From: Zoroaster sp. YZ-2022
Taxonomy: Eukaryota; Echinodermata; Asteroidea; Forcipulatida; Zoroasteridae
Direction of reading: 5' to 3'
Assembly (NCBI GenBank): GCA_029582265.1
Contig: CM055822.1
Coordinates: forward strand, 310,001 to 374,000
Length of the DNA: 64,000 bases
The position numbers were made by a program, and so were the translations under genes. Positions within the stretch are counted from its first letter, which is position 1, and each line of letters begins with the position of its first letter. Positions 1-14,600 of the stretch are shown here, in pieces. The notes beneath the pieces are model-generated. The model did not search any database. It saw nothing but the letters and a program-made list of their open reading frames with translations, and was not told the origin of the DNA.

Positions 1-3000
1 GAACGCATTTTTATTAATTTCATCATGGTTAAAAGGGCGAATTGATTTGTACAAAATAAATGTTTCCAACCGGAACGATTTTTAATTACATTAAATTAAG
101 TTTATCTGCAATAAAAATGCCATTCACATTCAAATAAGCACTAAACGTATTTTTCAAAAGGACACTCTACATGTTATACATTTAATAAAACAATTGCTTA
201 CCGATGCTTCTCGCATACATATTTTGAGGGATCTTAAACGATGCTTACTTATATCCTAGTATCGGTTTATTAAAAGGATATAATCATTGTTTTGGAGAAA
301 AACGCATTCATTTCAGATCATTTCACACTGAAACTTTGATCAATTACCAAAGCTATATCATATCTTTTAGACTATTTGTACTTGTACATCCGTGATACCT
401 TTTTCACGTTATTGAATATTATCAAAATTATTTCAATTACTATTAGAACCATTTATTGTGAATAAAGACGCACAAATCACACCGACTGTCCATGTCAATA
501 TATGGCGTAATGAAACTAGCAATTGTTAACATTACGGATTAGGTAAGCAGAATTTGGACAAAATAAAATGAAACTAAACGCCATTTTCATAAAATTTACT
601 GATAATGAAAGACCGGATTGAACGATAATAATGTGACCAGCTCCATCGAAATGGGGGCATTGAATGATTCCATGTAATTTAACACAGAAGTTAAAACATT
701 TAAAAAAGGGTTGGAAAAACCAAAATTTTGATTTATATATTTTTAGGTGGCCTAAATCTTGATTTTTCTTGCTGTGGTATTACCTTTTTGTCAAAAGATT
801 AATAAAGTTGGAAAAAGACATTCAAAGTCATCGGACATGATTTGTAAATTGCGGTTCTTTTTTTTCTTCCTTTTTTGACTGATACATTAGCCAAAGATTG
901 CCTCTGTGGTCATACACGAGTACGGAGCATGACCATAATATCGGATCCTCCGGCCTTGAGCCACGCCGTCCGCCAGGCATGGTTTACCGGCTAGTGCTGT
1001 GAAGCACACGCTGAATTTTGAATCTCGGTGTGTTGCACTTTGACTGAATATTGGGGTACAATTTTCCTCATATTTAGGGTTTGATGTCACCTACGATGTT
1101 GAAAATCACAGACGTACTTTGAAGTCATTATCTGATATCATGGCTAATTTTCCGTGGAGTTTCAAAAGACAAGAGTGAATTGGAGGTTTAATTGTCTGAA
1201 TTTCAGGGGGTAAAATAGTATAGTGTCCAACTGTGTTCTTTCACATTTGTTTATACAACTGTATTTTTTTATAAAATTTCAACAATATATCAAAAATGAT
1301 ACGGCGCCTAATGACGTTACGCGAGAAAATATTTACAGATAATGCTGATAACATTTTGCCAATGATCCAAAGAACTAGTCTAAATTTACCAATAAATTGT
1401 TTACCTTTGTGATTTGCACGAACAATTAACATTGACAATCAGCAATAAAATGCAAAACCACCAAAGGTAACGACCAACTAATTAACTTAACTTTCATACA
1501 ATAAGTACTTTGCACAGTAGCCTCTCAATATACCAATTAACGGATAAAGAGAGCAACATCATACATCAATCAATTTGTTTTAAATATGGCCGGCAGCCCC
1601 GGAGACGGGAAAAGGTTTCTTGCACAATAGCCACACTGGCTTTCCTCCACAACTTACTGTACGCTCAATATTTAAACTCAAATACAAAACTTAGTAGAAC
1701 ATTTTGGACATAATATTTTGGACTTATATAGCGCACGTATACACCAAACTGGAATGACAAAAAATAAATAAATAACACAAAATACAAAACAAGTAACGTA
1801 GCCTCTACCTACGAGAATGACATTTTAAACGATGGTTTATTTTCAATTGTGTGTTCCTTTGTTTACATACAGATGATGAATCATGCATCAGAAAGCGAAA
1901 GTACAAGTAAACAATTATCGATCCTTTTAAGAATTGCTTTCATTTAAAACAGAAATTGTTATATAGAATAAAAATAGGTAGCATCTTGTTTTATCAGAAA
2001 TGTGAACGCCTACTGGTATTGTGATGAAATTTTCACAGATTATATTTGAGATTATATTTGTTATATTTTTTTGTAAAGTGGATGATTGAAATAAACGTCC
2101 GGTTAATAAATGCTAAATCTGTACTTTCCCATTGAAACCAAAAACATGAACATTTACAAAAAAGCTGTGTTTCTCAACACGTTTTCTGAAAAAAATTATG
2201 TTTTTCACACTTTCACTTGTGACTTTACTTCGACATTGCTCTGACAATTTCATAAATGGATATATTTTTTCAAGCATTCAAACACATAACTATGTAGACC
2301 CTGAAGTGTTTAAAACCAACAATGTCTCTATAATTTGGTTTAACATTGAGTTAAATTTGGACAACTGAGGGCGTCCCTTTAGTCTGATCCCAATTATTAA
2401 TACTACGCTCTACGGTTAACTGTATGTGGATGTCAGACTACTATCCGTAACCTGTTCAGAATCGTTGCAGTTTATTACCAGTGCTATCCTTATAGAGAAT
2501 ACCTGACAAAAAGATAATAAATAAACAAAAATAAAAATAAAAAATAAACATGATGTTTTGATATTAATATTGATTACTATTTCTTTCCGAGTGTGAATGT
2601 ATATATTATGCAGATTTCAAATTATTAAGTATTTTGATCGCCATGTCTCCATGACAAGAAATGCCAAGACATGACATGAACTGACATTTAAAAAAATAAT
2701 AAATTTGTCAAACGATGGCTGCAATTTTTTCTTTTCTTTTCTTTTTTTTGTATATATATATATATAATAATAATTTACCCTGAATGACGCAACTAATGTT
2801 ATATAATCAACCGGGCAGTAACTTACAAATGAAATTAGCACTTTGTTTCAGCTTAGGATTCACTTGTAAAATGCTGAATTTCAATGCGTGATCATATGCG
2901 TGGACGTCTTGAGCGCCGTATTTTGAGACGCACAGAATTATGGTCATCAAAAATTGATCTTGGTATAATGAATCACGCCCAAACTGTTAAAGTTGATGGG

Positions 3001-3714
3001 GGCACAGAAAATGTATCCAAGAAGAGAAAACAGTTGAATCATGTTTCATCTTATTCCAAATGGTTGTAAAATTGTTTTTAATCTTGAAAATAAAAATATT
3101 GTTTTAGATTTTTAAAATAAAATGGTATAATTTGGAGAATCTCTCACAACATTTCATCAATATTTTTGAAAGACCAATAAAATACTTTGACCCCTAATGT
3201 TACGACCTCATCAGGCTTAATTTGTATGCAGTAAATTTGTCAGAAAAAGTAAGATTTGAGGTCCAATTCGTTTGAGGGACTGTGTAAAAATGGTTCATGA
3301 CCGTATGACTTTGGGGCTCTTGACTTCCTTGAAATTGAGATTATTTTGGATACATTGTAAGGTCTGAAAAAGCAGTACTATACTAATCCGACTGTGGGTC
3401 CCAACTATTGTGTTCAATTGGTCACGCCACACGATTTTCCATACAGCTGCACTCACAGTCCGATTACGTTCGGGTAAGTGGTAGCTTGTTATGAGAATAC
3501 AGGGACCTGACGTAAACAGTTGTTCGATGTCGGAGATACGGCAGTGGACGATGTATTGCCATTACACGAATGAAACATGCGCCAGACGGTACCACGTGAA
3601 TAAACACGCTCAGACAGCGGGCGCAGGTTCGGAGATTGTAACGGCAGAAAAGATCGGTAAAATTCTGAAATGACCTGTTCCCCCTTTCGCGCGGAAACGA
3701 CGATGTCCGAGAAT
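1..3714. other. AT-rich intergenic sequence, no gene seen
   Basis: Only short ORFs without recognisable motifs occur here. A short TA run lies near 2750-2768. Positions 1718-1740 resemble the 3' tail of the SINE found at 52.3 kb (the shared block reads TTATATAGCGCACGTAT), so a small retroelement scar may be present. Nothing else could be supported. Confidence 0.6.
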
Positions 3715-4225
3715 TTGAGCGACGTTCCAGATCAAGTACTTCGTTGTACATTATGCCAAACAATTTATATATGATCCCACACTCATTTTTCAACACGGAT
3801 TTACTGGTTTCTTCCATGAGTATACTTAACAAGCTACGGAGATTTTCAAAACGAGCGATGTTATGATGTCTCGACCCTATGACTGTACAGCTTTCGCCAG
3901 TCACAATTTGACCCGAAATGTTACATAATCACATCGGTGTCATGTCGTTTCGTCTGGAAATAACACGGCTTAAGTAAATTTGCAGCTGTTAGTTTTTCTA
4001 CTTGGAAGTTGTCGGGGGATTAATTTGGAAATCATGTTCCAGAAAGACCTGATGAGACGGTACATTGCCTCGTATACTTGTCTTTTATTGTATACTTTTA
4101 ATAAAATATTGTTTAAACAAGATTTTTTGCCTTATGGGCAAATATTATTTACAACCTTTTGTTTGACATGTACTTTTATGTCCCTTACTGACCCTGCAAT
4201 TGATAATATGATCTTTATATAGTTG
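3715..4225 (+). repeat. Dispersed repeat family, copy 1 (about 510 bp)
   Basis: This block recurs at 6958-7370 and 8276-8860. A short piece recurs in inverted orientation at about 15703-15772, inside an intron of the ParB/methyltransferase-like gene. All copies carry the phrases TACTTCGTTGTACATTATGCC and TTTGCAGCTGTTAGTTTTTC, or close variants. No transposase is visible, so it is best described as an unclassified, probably non-autonomous interspersed repeat. An overlapping 146-codon minus-strand ORF (3464-3904) is not conserved between copies and is not called as a gene. Confidence 0.65.
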
Positions 4226-4240
4226 CATATTATTAGTTGG

Positions 4241-4278
<38 letters not shown>

Positions 4279-6177
4279 CTTTGCATAGCACCTTTGGGAG
4301 ACACCGTTATGATGAGTACATTTGGGAGACAATTTACATTTATGTCCACATCGCAACAATTAGACGTAGGAATGTTTACTACACAATTGGAGATTGCTCC
4401 CAAACAGACCCAAAATTTATGCCGGCAGCATTCAAGACTGTCAAAAAAGCGACTCCAGACATAGCTACATTTACTGGATACATGTGTCTCCTTAACGTTT
4501 TTTTACTCCAGATGGTACCTGTGGGAGACAAGGTCGCCAACATGTATTTTAATGGTACCTTTGGGAGACATGTCTCCCCAATGTATTTTTATAAGCAAAA
4601 TCATATATAATATGCAAATACAACATGGTCTGCATGAGAATGGGCAGACTAGTTTTCCAAAGTACATGTACATGTATTGGAAATTGACAACCTAGTTTTC
4701 GAGACAAAAATGGGGAACTAGCCTTTGTCAACTTCCAATACCGACGGGATAATATCGACGATCCACTAGAAAACCGTATTCTTTCCCACTTCGGAATTAA
4801 TGACCGCAGGAAAATGATGAAGAAAATTCGGGTGTGCTGTCATCTTTTAATTTTAACGTGTAGGCCTATCTCCATGGAAGAAATTTGCGCAAAGTACATG
4901 TGTATATAGCTATTTTTGTTTTCACGAAGTGACAACTATTATTAATGAAGGAGTCCAACGACCCCCAGCTTTGACAGAAATATCTCCCAAAGCTGTTGTC
5001 TTTTACGTAGGCCGAAGCTTATGATGAACCCGACAGAAAAAGGACAAATCTGCAAAGAGATCCCGAATCTCCTGATAAAGACGTCAGTGAGGTTACCAAC
5101 GTCAGACCGGATTTGATCGGAAATAATTTTATGTCAACAAGCGACCACAGATATTATCTTTTTAACCGTCAGCAAATTGTATCTATTCATGGAACCCAGT
5201 CTATTTATTGTGAAATGAAAGAATGTATATAGCTTCATTTTATATAATAAACATACTACAATAATAACACGAAAACAAAATAATAATTAGAAAAACATGA
5301 AAATACCGAATGAGCTGAAATTCACGACCCACGAAGTGACAACTGATATTATTTAAATTTATTTGTTCAATGCGTTATAATTTAAAGTATCAGAATATAC
5401 AACTCTCACTATGGGAATGTCCTCCGTTAAAAATGCACTTTTACCGTTGATTCTCTTTTCAACGTAGATCATCTCCCGTGACCTCCGTTGATTTAATACT
5501 GGTTCTTTGAGTCCTGACCATAAATTTATTCAACCACAAACAGTCCGTGATTTCAACGGAGCTCTATGTACAGTCATTTTTCAGAGTTAAACCATGTTCA
5601 CTCTAACAGTGGAAGGTCGTGGATTCGACGGAGCGTTCGTCAGCTACTACCCAGCAAAACACACAAAGATTATACTTTAACGGGCCGTAGATTAAAGGAT
5701 TATTTCCTGTTAACAAGCTTTAATTACTCTGTGGTGTTTATCATTAATAGCTGTTTGGCCGTGATAGACGGCTGGTGCAGTAAAGCATGGTAAAGTAACA
5801 ATTCCCCAACCGCACGTACTCTGATGACAGTAACGGTGTAAACTGCCACGGCTTTCTGTTTTATTTTGATGGTCTTATGCGTGATCTTAAATTTGGTTGG
5901 TATATTTTATTCACTGTGGGGATACACCAACAGGCAAAGGCGAACGGCAGTCAATACACGTAGGGGAAATCCTTATATAATTATCATTGACACTAATTTC
6001 GGATCCGCGGAGGAAGGAAAACAAACTGGTTGTACTTTCAGTTCATGAAAGAAACATTTTTATGGTAACCAAACAGGGGTTCACATCATGTCTGAAAATT
6101 TCAACGAGTTACATGCCAAAAATAAATTGTTATATATATATAATTTAATAGAGTTAACAAACGTAATAATGTAACAA
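4226..6177. other. Intergenic, TA microsatellite and a recurring short motif
   Basis: A (TA)n run occupies about 4242-4277. The 9-mer TGGGAGACA recurs at about 4291, 4322, 4522 and 4564. No coding exon could be supported. Confidence 0.5.
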
Positions 6178-6957
6178 TTATTTCATTGTGAGCTCTGAAT
6201 AAACAAAATATGGGGAACGACAATTATTGGAGCAAGGGGAATTGTCAATATTCCCCCCCCCCCCCCCGTTAAAAAAATAATATGTATACAAAAGAGGATC
6301 GCCGTCCATATAGGTTTTCTTGTAAAATATATAAAGAAATGAGTTATATTGTTCATTACACCATGAAGTAGCTAATTCTAACGCCATGAATATACCTTCG
6401 TTTCTTCCACAGGCGTAAATTCCCCGGGGGGGGGGGGGGGAAGGGATATACCCTCCACATTTCGGTCCGGAGGATGGTCCATAAGATCTTCCTCCAGAAT
6501 GTTAAATTTTTTCAGTATAACAAGGAATAAGTGAAAATAAAATTCGGTCCAAAAAAGGGGGGAAATTTGGATTTTCTGTTTGTTTGTTATTCCGTTTGTA
6601 TGTCATCTTAGGGGGTGTATACCACCGATGGGCCTGCCGGTTACTGTTTTATTTCTTTAAAACACACACGCACGCACGCACACACACACACACAGTCGTG
6701 AATCTCAAGACGTCTGAGGACCTTCTGTTCTTCTATTGTTTAGACTTTGAAGCAATCTCCATTGGTTTTGTACACGACGTTTTCTGAGGACAACGAAGAA
6801 CAAAGAACCGCCGTCCAAGGACCTACTGTTTCCTTTCTTATATGTCCTCGGACTGTTTGCAGTGCAAGGCTACACACACACCCACACACACACACACACA
6901 AAGACAAGAGAAATGTTACATGAAATGATGTTTCAAGCGGTGTTGTGGGGGGGGGGG

Positions 6958-7370
6958 GATCCAGTACTTCGTTGTACATTATGCCAATCTATTTAAATAT
7001 TATCCCCACACACTCATTTTTCAAGAAGGATTTACATAACTGCTTTCATCCATGAGTATACTTAACGCATTCTCAAAACTAGCGATTTTATGATGTCTGG
7101 ACCCAGCTTTTGCCAGTCACACTTTGACCCCTAATGTTACATAATCACATTGGTGTCATGTCAGTTTATTCTCGAAACTGCACGATTAAGTATATTTGCA
7201 GCTGTTAGTTTTTCTGCTTGGAAGTTGTTGGGGGATTAATGTGGAAATCAGTTCCAGAAAGACCTGATGAGACGGTACATTGCCTCGTATACTTACCTTT
7301 TGTTTGACATGTACTTTTATGTCCCTTACTGACCCTGCAATTGATAATATGATTTATAGTTGCATATTAT
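6958..7370 (+). repeat. Dispersed repeat family, copy 2
   Basis: This is a shortened copy of the repeat at 3715-4225. It keeps the start (CAGTACTTCGTTGTACATTATGCC) and the TGCAGCTGTTAGTTTTTCTG section but has lost part of the 3' half. It forms the right part of the first 1.2-kb tandem block. Confidence 0.65.
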
Positions 7371-8275
7371 TTGTTAGAATTTATAGAGTTAACCCACGTA
7401 ATAATTATTTCATTGTGAGCTCTGAATAAACAAAATAAGGGGAACGACAAGTGGAGCAGGGGGAATTGTCGACATCACCCCCCCCCCCCCCCGTTAAAAA
7501 ATAATAGGTATACAAAAGAGGATCGCCGTCCATATAGGTTTTCTTGTAAAATATATAAGAAATGAGTTCATTATACCTTCGTTTCTTCCACAGGCGTAAA
7601 TTCCAGGGGGGGGGGGGGGATATACCCACCACATTTTGGTCCGGAGGATGGTCCATAGGATCATCCTCCAGAATTTTGAATTTTTTCAGAATTTTTCATA
7701 AAAAGGAATATGTGAAAATTAAATTCTTTCCCCCAAAAAAGAGAGAAAATTGGGATTTTCTTCCACAGGCGTAAATTCCGGGGGGGGGGGGGGGGGATAT
7801 ACCCTCCACATTTTGGTCCGGAGGATGGTCCATAGGATCATCCTCCAGAATTATGAATGTTTTCAGAATTTTTCCTAAAAAGGAATATGTGAAAATAAAA
7901 TTCTTTCCAAAAAAAAAGAGAGAAAATTGGGATTTTCTGTTTGTTTGTTTGTCCGTTTGTATGTCATCTTAGGGGGTGTATACCACCGATGGGCCTGCCG
8001 GTTACTGTTTTATTTCTTTAAAATACACACAGTCGTGAATCTCAAGACGTCTATAAGGACCTCTATTATTCTTCTATTGTTTGGACACTAACTTTTTGAA
8101 GCAATTTCTGAGGACAACGAAGAACAAAGAACCGCCGTCCAAGGACCTATTGTTTCCTTTCTTATAATGTCCTCGGACTGTTTGCAGTGCAAGGCTACAC
8201 ACACACCCACACACCAATGTTACATGAAATGTTTCAAGCGGTGTTGTGGGGGGGGGGGGGGCTGTAGTGTTGAAC

Positions 8276-8860
8276 AACGTTCCAGATCCAGTACTTCGTT
8301 ATACATTATGCCAAACTATTTCAATATTATCCCCACACACTCATTTTTCAAGACGGATTTACATAACTGCTTTCATCCATGAGTATACTTAACAAGCAAC
8401 ACGTCCATTCTCAAAACTACCGATTTTTATGATGTCTGGACCCTATGACTGTACAGCTTTTGCCAGTCACACGTTGAACCGTAATGTTACATAATCACAT
8501 CGGTGTCATGTCAGTTTATTCTCGAAATAGCACGACTTAAGCAAATTTGCAGCTGTTAGTTTTTCTGCTAGGAAGTTGTTGGGGGGATTGAGACATCCAG
8601 GAATTTTCTCCAGAGTGGGATAATTAATTTGGAAATCATGTTCCCGAAAGAGCTGGTGAGCGGGTACATTGCCCCAACGTATACTTGTATTTTCTTGTAT
8701 CCTGATGAAACACTGTATAAACAAGTCTTTTGCATTGTGGGCGAATTGTTATTATTTACAACCTTTTGTTTGACATGTACATGTACTTTTATGTCCTTCA
8801 CTGCATTGCCTTGTATAGGCCTACTTGTACTTTCTTATATTTTTATTGAAACATAATTGT
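8276..8860 (+). repeat. Dispersed repeat family, copy 3
   Basis: This is the longest copy of the family, with an extra internal phrase around 8580-8625 that is absent from the others. It is the right part of the second 1.2-kb tandem block. Confidence 0.65.
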
Positions 8861-9768
8861 ATAATGTCGCAAATGAAAGCTGCAAATTCTCATCGTCAAG
8901 TTTGTTGCATTTCATAACAACTATTCCAGAAATAATTAACAATGCTTTTTTAGAACAATTGAATGGTTTTAGTAGTGGGAATGGGAGCAAAACCAAAATA
9001 GCCAGAGCTTGGGCATGGTATAAGGCGTGCACTGACATATAGAACATTACAAAGACTAAGAAGACTGTGGAAAAACAGTTCAACAATTAAAAAGTAGATC
9101 CTACATAATATAAATACAGAAAAAAACCCTCAAAAATTATAATAATAGACACTATTGCAGAGTTCGATAATTAAAGGTTGAAGGTTCTTTTAAAAAGATG
9201 ATATTAGAGGGAAATGATTCCAGTTGCGTTTATATTTCGGGGAGAATTTGGAGGGCTTGTTGAATTTTGTTTCTTGAATTGTTTATGTTTTGGTTTTTTT
9301 ATTTTTGTTTGTTTGTTGTTTGTTTTTATTTGGGGGGGTGTTGTTGGTCGTTGATGCCACCAATTGATTAACGATCGTGTGTTTGTGTCCTTTACTTTGT
9401 CTCTGTGTCTCATTTGGAAGGATTATTTCTTGGGTGTAATGACCAGTTTTAGGAGACAACAAGTGTGATTTATTGGATTTGGGTGTACTGTGAAGTCTAG
9501 CGCTGAATACCCATGGTAATTCAATGAATCCACCAATGTGAACGGGCATTGTTTACGACTTAATCAATTGACAGATCACTGATGGAAACCAGAAGCCCTG
9601 AAGTTGGCATGTGTTTGGTCAAGGCAACCTGAAGTATATAACATGCATGACTTCATTACTTATTTGCAGTTCCAGTCAATTGAAGTACATAAATACAAGT
9701 TCCATTCAAAGTACACATTATAAATACTATAATTTTAGCACAAACTTGCAATTCTAAGTCTTGCAAAG
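8861..9768. promoter_or_regulatory. Upstream region of the ParB/methyltransferase-like gene
   Basis: No exon is seen. A TATATA match at about 9635-9640 lies roughly 130 bp before the start codon at 9769 and could be a TATA box, although such matches are common in AT-rich DNA. A G/T-rich stretch lies at 9270-9340. Confidence 0.25.
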
Positions 9769-9999
9769 ATGCCACGCAACAAACTTTGGTGGTTTGAAAA
9801 GAATAATGGCGATGTAGTCATAATGTGTTCTAGCTCAAGGTCTGGAGTGGGAGCCACACTTCTACAAAACAGTAGTGGTAAACCATATGGACCTGTGAAG
9901 AAGTTGGCGGTGTACATCTCCCATGTAAATGTGTATACAAGCACCCCGACGAGCACGTCAAGCAGCACTTTTTCGGGTTCAGAAACTGACATGATCAAG
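9769..9999 (+). CDS. Exon 1 of the ParB/methyltransferase-like gene
   Basis: Starts at the first ATG after a possible TATA box (MPRNKLWWFEKN) and ends in phase 0 at AAG|GTAAGA. It encodes 77 residues ending in a Ser/Thr-rich stretch. No family was recognised for this part. Confidence 0.65.
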
Positions 10000-10757
10000 G
10001 TAAGAAACTTGTGTAATCTTTCACAACACAAAAGAAAATAAGAAACATTAATTTGTACATTTTTTGTATAACTGCTTTAAATATGAATCGCCCATATGTT
10101 TCAGTACCGTATTTTGACAGCAAAAAGGGTCCTGAAATTGTCTTTTTCATCGGCACATTTTACATCTCTGGGGGAAGTGAAATTATATGCCTATTGTCAT
10201 GACGCACTTAATCGCGAGGAATAAGTATGGTTTTACACTAAAATTGACATATATACTGACATTAATTAAAGTATGAGAATTCTTTCTCATACCTTTAGGC
10301 CTACTGTTAAACCAACGCTTCTGACAAACATTTTGTGAAATTATAGGCCTAACACTGATAGTCTATTCAGTATTTAAATAAAGGAATATAATACTAATGA
10401 GACATTTCAAAAATATAGTTTTCAGGCGGGACCCACTTTGGATTATATACGTAGGCAAAACCATGTTTCTAACGACTTTTCTGATAAATGTTTCATTTTA
10501 AGGCAATTAGTAAAATAGGAGTTTGGACATGGGAAAAATGTTTTGGAGATAGCAAAAAACAACCGAAACAAAAAAAAACAACCAAAAAAACAAGAAAAAA
10601 AATACACACACAGGCAATACATCTTTAAGCATTACCAACTTGTTTCAGTACACTGTTTGATTTCAAGACATTTATCATAAAAATATCCCATGCTATAATA
10701 TGACTAATAGTAATAGTGTAATAAAACTAACCTGTGAAATTAGTTTCATCACGTTAC

Positions 10758-10800
<43 letters not shown>

Positions 10801-11588
10801 TTTGGTTTACAATAAGTTGCTATAAATTCCTGTTTTCTCGATAACCATGAAAACAGGATCACTTCTCATGGTAATCAATGCTAGCTGTTATATCAAACAT
10901 GCTTTACATTTTTAATAAAATGTGAAACTCATTCCCAGTTTGTACAGAAACATTTGTAGTAAGAGTATTTCAGTAAATGTGTATATTTTGTTTGCTCAGA
11001 AATGAAATTGTTCACATTGACTCTCTGCTGACTAAAAAATATCATAAAATCTAACAATGTTGATAATTGATAATTTAAGTTCTTATAAACGTTACTGATG
11101 TCATCTATAAACATGTATGCACCTTTTAAACATAGGTGATCTACTTAAACGACAGTCCAAAGGTACTTCCAAGACAGTGTTTTCTATGGCATATGAATGA
11201 GTTTAGTCGGCACCTCAGACCAAATCCGGAATCACCGTGGCCAACAATTGATTTTGTCGAAAAGTTCAATGCTGTGATGGATATATCAGAGGTGAATAGT
11301 GATGAAGACAGCTATGAGACAATTGATGACTCATATGATCTTCCCTCCAGCCTTGATGAGGAAACACAGGAAGATGACACAGTACAGGCAAAGTAAGAAG
11401 ACAAAACTTTGTGTCCTTTTGGCCTATAACATTATTACAATTGTGTGAAGTATGACGGTTATTGATCATTATACTGAGATATGTGCTTATTGGCGATTGG
11501 TTAATAAAAATGTACACAAAGAATTGCAATTATTTTGACAGCCATTCCTGTCAATGGTACAAATTTGTAATTGCATTCAGCGCGACAA

Positions 11589-11662
<74 letters not shown>

Positions 11663-14600
11663 GCATGCATGCATACACACACAATAATATATCAATATAT
11701 TAATATCTTCATATATTAAAGGCAATTTAATAATTTTATTTACAGAGACTCAACGAAGCGCAAGAAGCACGATAGATCTACGATAGTTCCGCCTCTACTG
11801 AAGAAGCAACACACATCAGCACCTCGAAATGATTTGTCTCTCATTGCGCAATACAAACTCGAAGCGAGAAATGCACATTTAGGTAGGATAAATTTTGTAC
11901 AAAGCTTTACATGTTTACAGGGGCTGATCCAAAATTGTGGATTATATAATTTTATTTTGCCTAATTTGGATGAAATTGGTGACAGTATGATTGTTTGTGT
12001 ATTGCACCATTCATGCTGTGATCGGTCCACACATTACCTTTTGATCAATATTCAATCGGTAATCCCGATCGTGAATAGATAATATTGTATCCAATTATTA
12101 CGTAAATTTTTTAAAGGGACAATACCGTTTTACATTGTTTTATTTTCTTAACTCTGTGACTGAAAAAATACCCCCAAAGATAAGGTCCAACCGCTGCTGC
12201 TGCATAAATGAGTCGGTAATTTTCAGTCACTGATTACTAGGTTAACCGATAACATGCACTGATCGTGATGATACAACCCCTTTAGTGTTGTGTACAAACA
12301 ATACGAACATTTGTATTGAGTCTTTACACTTTTTAATGAACGTTTTTTTTCCGGCAGGCCATGTTAAAATTTGCATTGAAAACCTGGAACTTGGTAAACA
12401 AATTCGAGCAGTAAGCAATGATTTTGTGGCCAGTCTTCAGATGCAGATGGAGAAATATGCTCTTGACTCAACCTATCAGCCACTGTGCGTCGTCACAAAG
12501 ACTCTTCCAAGACTAGATTTATTTACAGAGGCTAATGTAAGTGTACAATTTGTTTAATTTATTAGTTCTGATGAAATAAGTTACTGGATAATGTTTTGAT
12601 TTACTCAGAATATTTTAACTGTTTGCATCAATGCCAATGAGTGATCCAGAGGGGCTCCTAAAATTGTCAAATTATTTGTTAACGTTAAAGGTTAAAAGAG
12701 GAGAAACGTTGTTACTCGTGTGTGACAATAAAAGTACATTCTTTCTCCTTATACATAAGACAAAGTACAGACCTAAACATATGTTGATTTCTGCAGAATC
12801 GCCCGATACACATTCTACTCAAAGAAAAATAACTTGTAACAAGTTGATAGTGATAAAGATGCAAACATTTAAAAAGTATTTTTATTCAATTTAAAAAAAA
12901 AATCATTTCCCATATATTGTTGATACTCATGTAAAATATTTTGAGCAATGAAATATCATGTTAAAATATTTAGATCTTAATCACTGAACATGGAAACATG
13001 AAAAAACTGAATAATATCAAAAGAACCATATAAAATTTGTTTATCATTTACCTTTATAGGCCAATGGCTATAAGTATGAGGTGATTGGTGGTCAACATAA
13101 CTTGTTGGCCACCAAGGGTCTGCATGACTTGCATCCTGAAACAGACCTATAAAAGAGCCGCTGGTGTTCTGTTTATTATGGGGAAATGTCAACGGCAAGT
13201 ACCATCATGACATGACATTCAAAGACAAGGTAAATTTTCAATAATTATTATTTTTGCGTTACTGTACAAGAAGTTTTTTAAAACTTAATTTACATAAAAT
13301 TTAATTTATATAAAACAAACTAAAACCAGAAAATAAAAACAAACCGTATTCTAGTTTACTCTAGTGTGTATTAAGGTGTATACGTTATTTATTAATTATT
13401 TGAACATACTGTAAGTCAGGAACGATGTATGTTCTCGGCTACAAATCATGTAAAGTTTAAATACAATAACGTAACTGACGCTTGGGACGTGTTTTAATAC
13501 AGGTTTAACAACACATTATTCTTAGAAAGTAATAATGTCCTTCTGTAATATAATACGTGTCTCAATTTTTATTTTCTGCAAATGTGTTCAGGTAAAGATG
13601 TGCCACACAATATACAAAGAAAAGGATATTCATGGTGACAAAACTGCCTGGAAGAATAAGTGTGCCGCCATTCTACATGAGGTACAGTATATCATTAAAC
13701 CGAATAAAGTTAAAGAGAATTCAAATTACAGCTCATCCTAATAAAGCCAATATGTTTTAACATACATCAGTCCTCTCTCCATAGTGTACACTACGTTAAA
13801 TCAATTACCATGTATTTTTAATGATAAGGCCAAAAGAAATCTCCATTTTCTGGTCATTATTCGCCTCACAAATCGGACAAACGGACAGCAGGATTTCAAT
13901 CGATCCAGCAATTTTTGCTGCAATTTGACGTCGTTTCATAGCAACAAGAAAAAAACACACACAAAATAATAATAATAAAATTGCCGACGCGCCAGTCTGA
14001 GACGACGCGCGCTGAAACCAGAAACCGGATTTTTATTTTTATTTTTATTTTTATTTTTTGAGGGGTTGGGTATTCGTTACACATTTTAAAGCGTTCAAGC
14101 CCTTTTTCATGGAAGCCTCTTTTCATGAAAGCCACCAGGTCTTCGCTGTTAACATTTGACTTCTGTAAAGTGTAAGTCAAAGTGTATGGCAATTAATTTG
14201 TAACACAACAGGTTGCCCCTCCATGCAGTACTGTTCATTTACTGCGCTACGGCTCCGATCATGTTTGATTCAGTCAAGACAGTGCTCACCTATAATTATG
14301 CTCACCATGCGTGGTTTACTAAATTCATTTAATAAATTCAACTAAGTATATTAGATAACAAACGGTTAAATTTATGCAATTGAGCTGTAACATTTTCTAC
14401 AAACACATATGATTTTTTTACAGGAACCCAATGCACACTTTATGCGAGTAATTTTGTTCTTGGCGGGACAACATGAAGACGTTTACGATTTGGCAATTCA
14501 AGTGCTAACGATGCACGAGAAGGGTGAAATTAAAGGTCAGGCACTGAGAAAGAAGGAAGCTGAGGCTGGGAAGGCAGATTTTAAGCCTTATATATTGAGG

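Larger units (their letters stand above)
6178..8860. repeat. Tandemly duplicated block of about 1.2 kb with long G/C runs
   Basis: The segment beginning near 6178 recurs about 1227 bp later, near 7405. Each copy has, in order, a poly-C run, a TTCCACAGGCGTAAATTC phrase followed by poly-G, a CA-rich stretch, another poly-G run and a copy of the dispersed repeat. A further duplication of about 190 bp (near 7576 and 7765) repeats the poly-G sub-block. G runs of 10-18 bases sit near 6425, 6948, 7605, 7780 and 8248. ORFs in it are short and contain homopolymer translations, so none is called. Confidence 0.7.

Noticed and set aside
3464..3904. 146-codon minus-strand ORF.
   Set aside because: Overlaps a dispersed repeat and is not open in the other copies.
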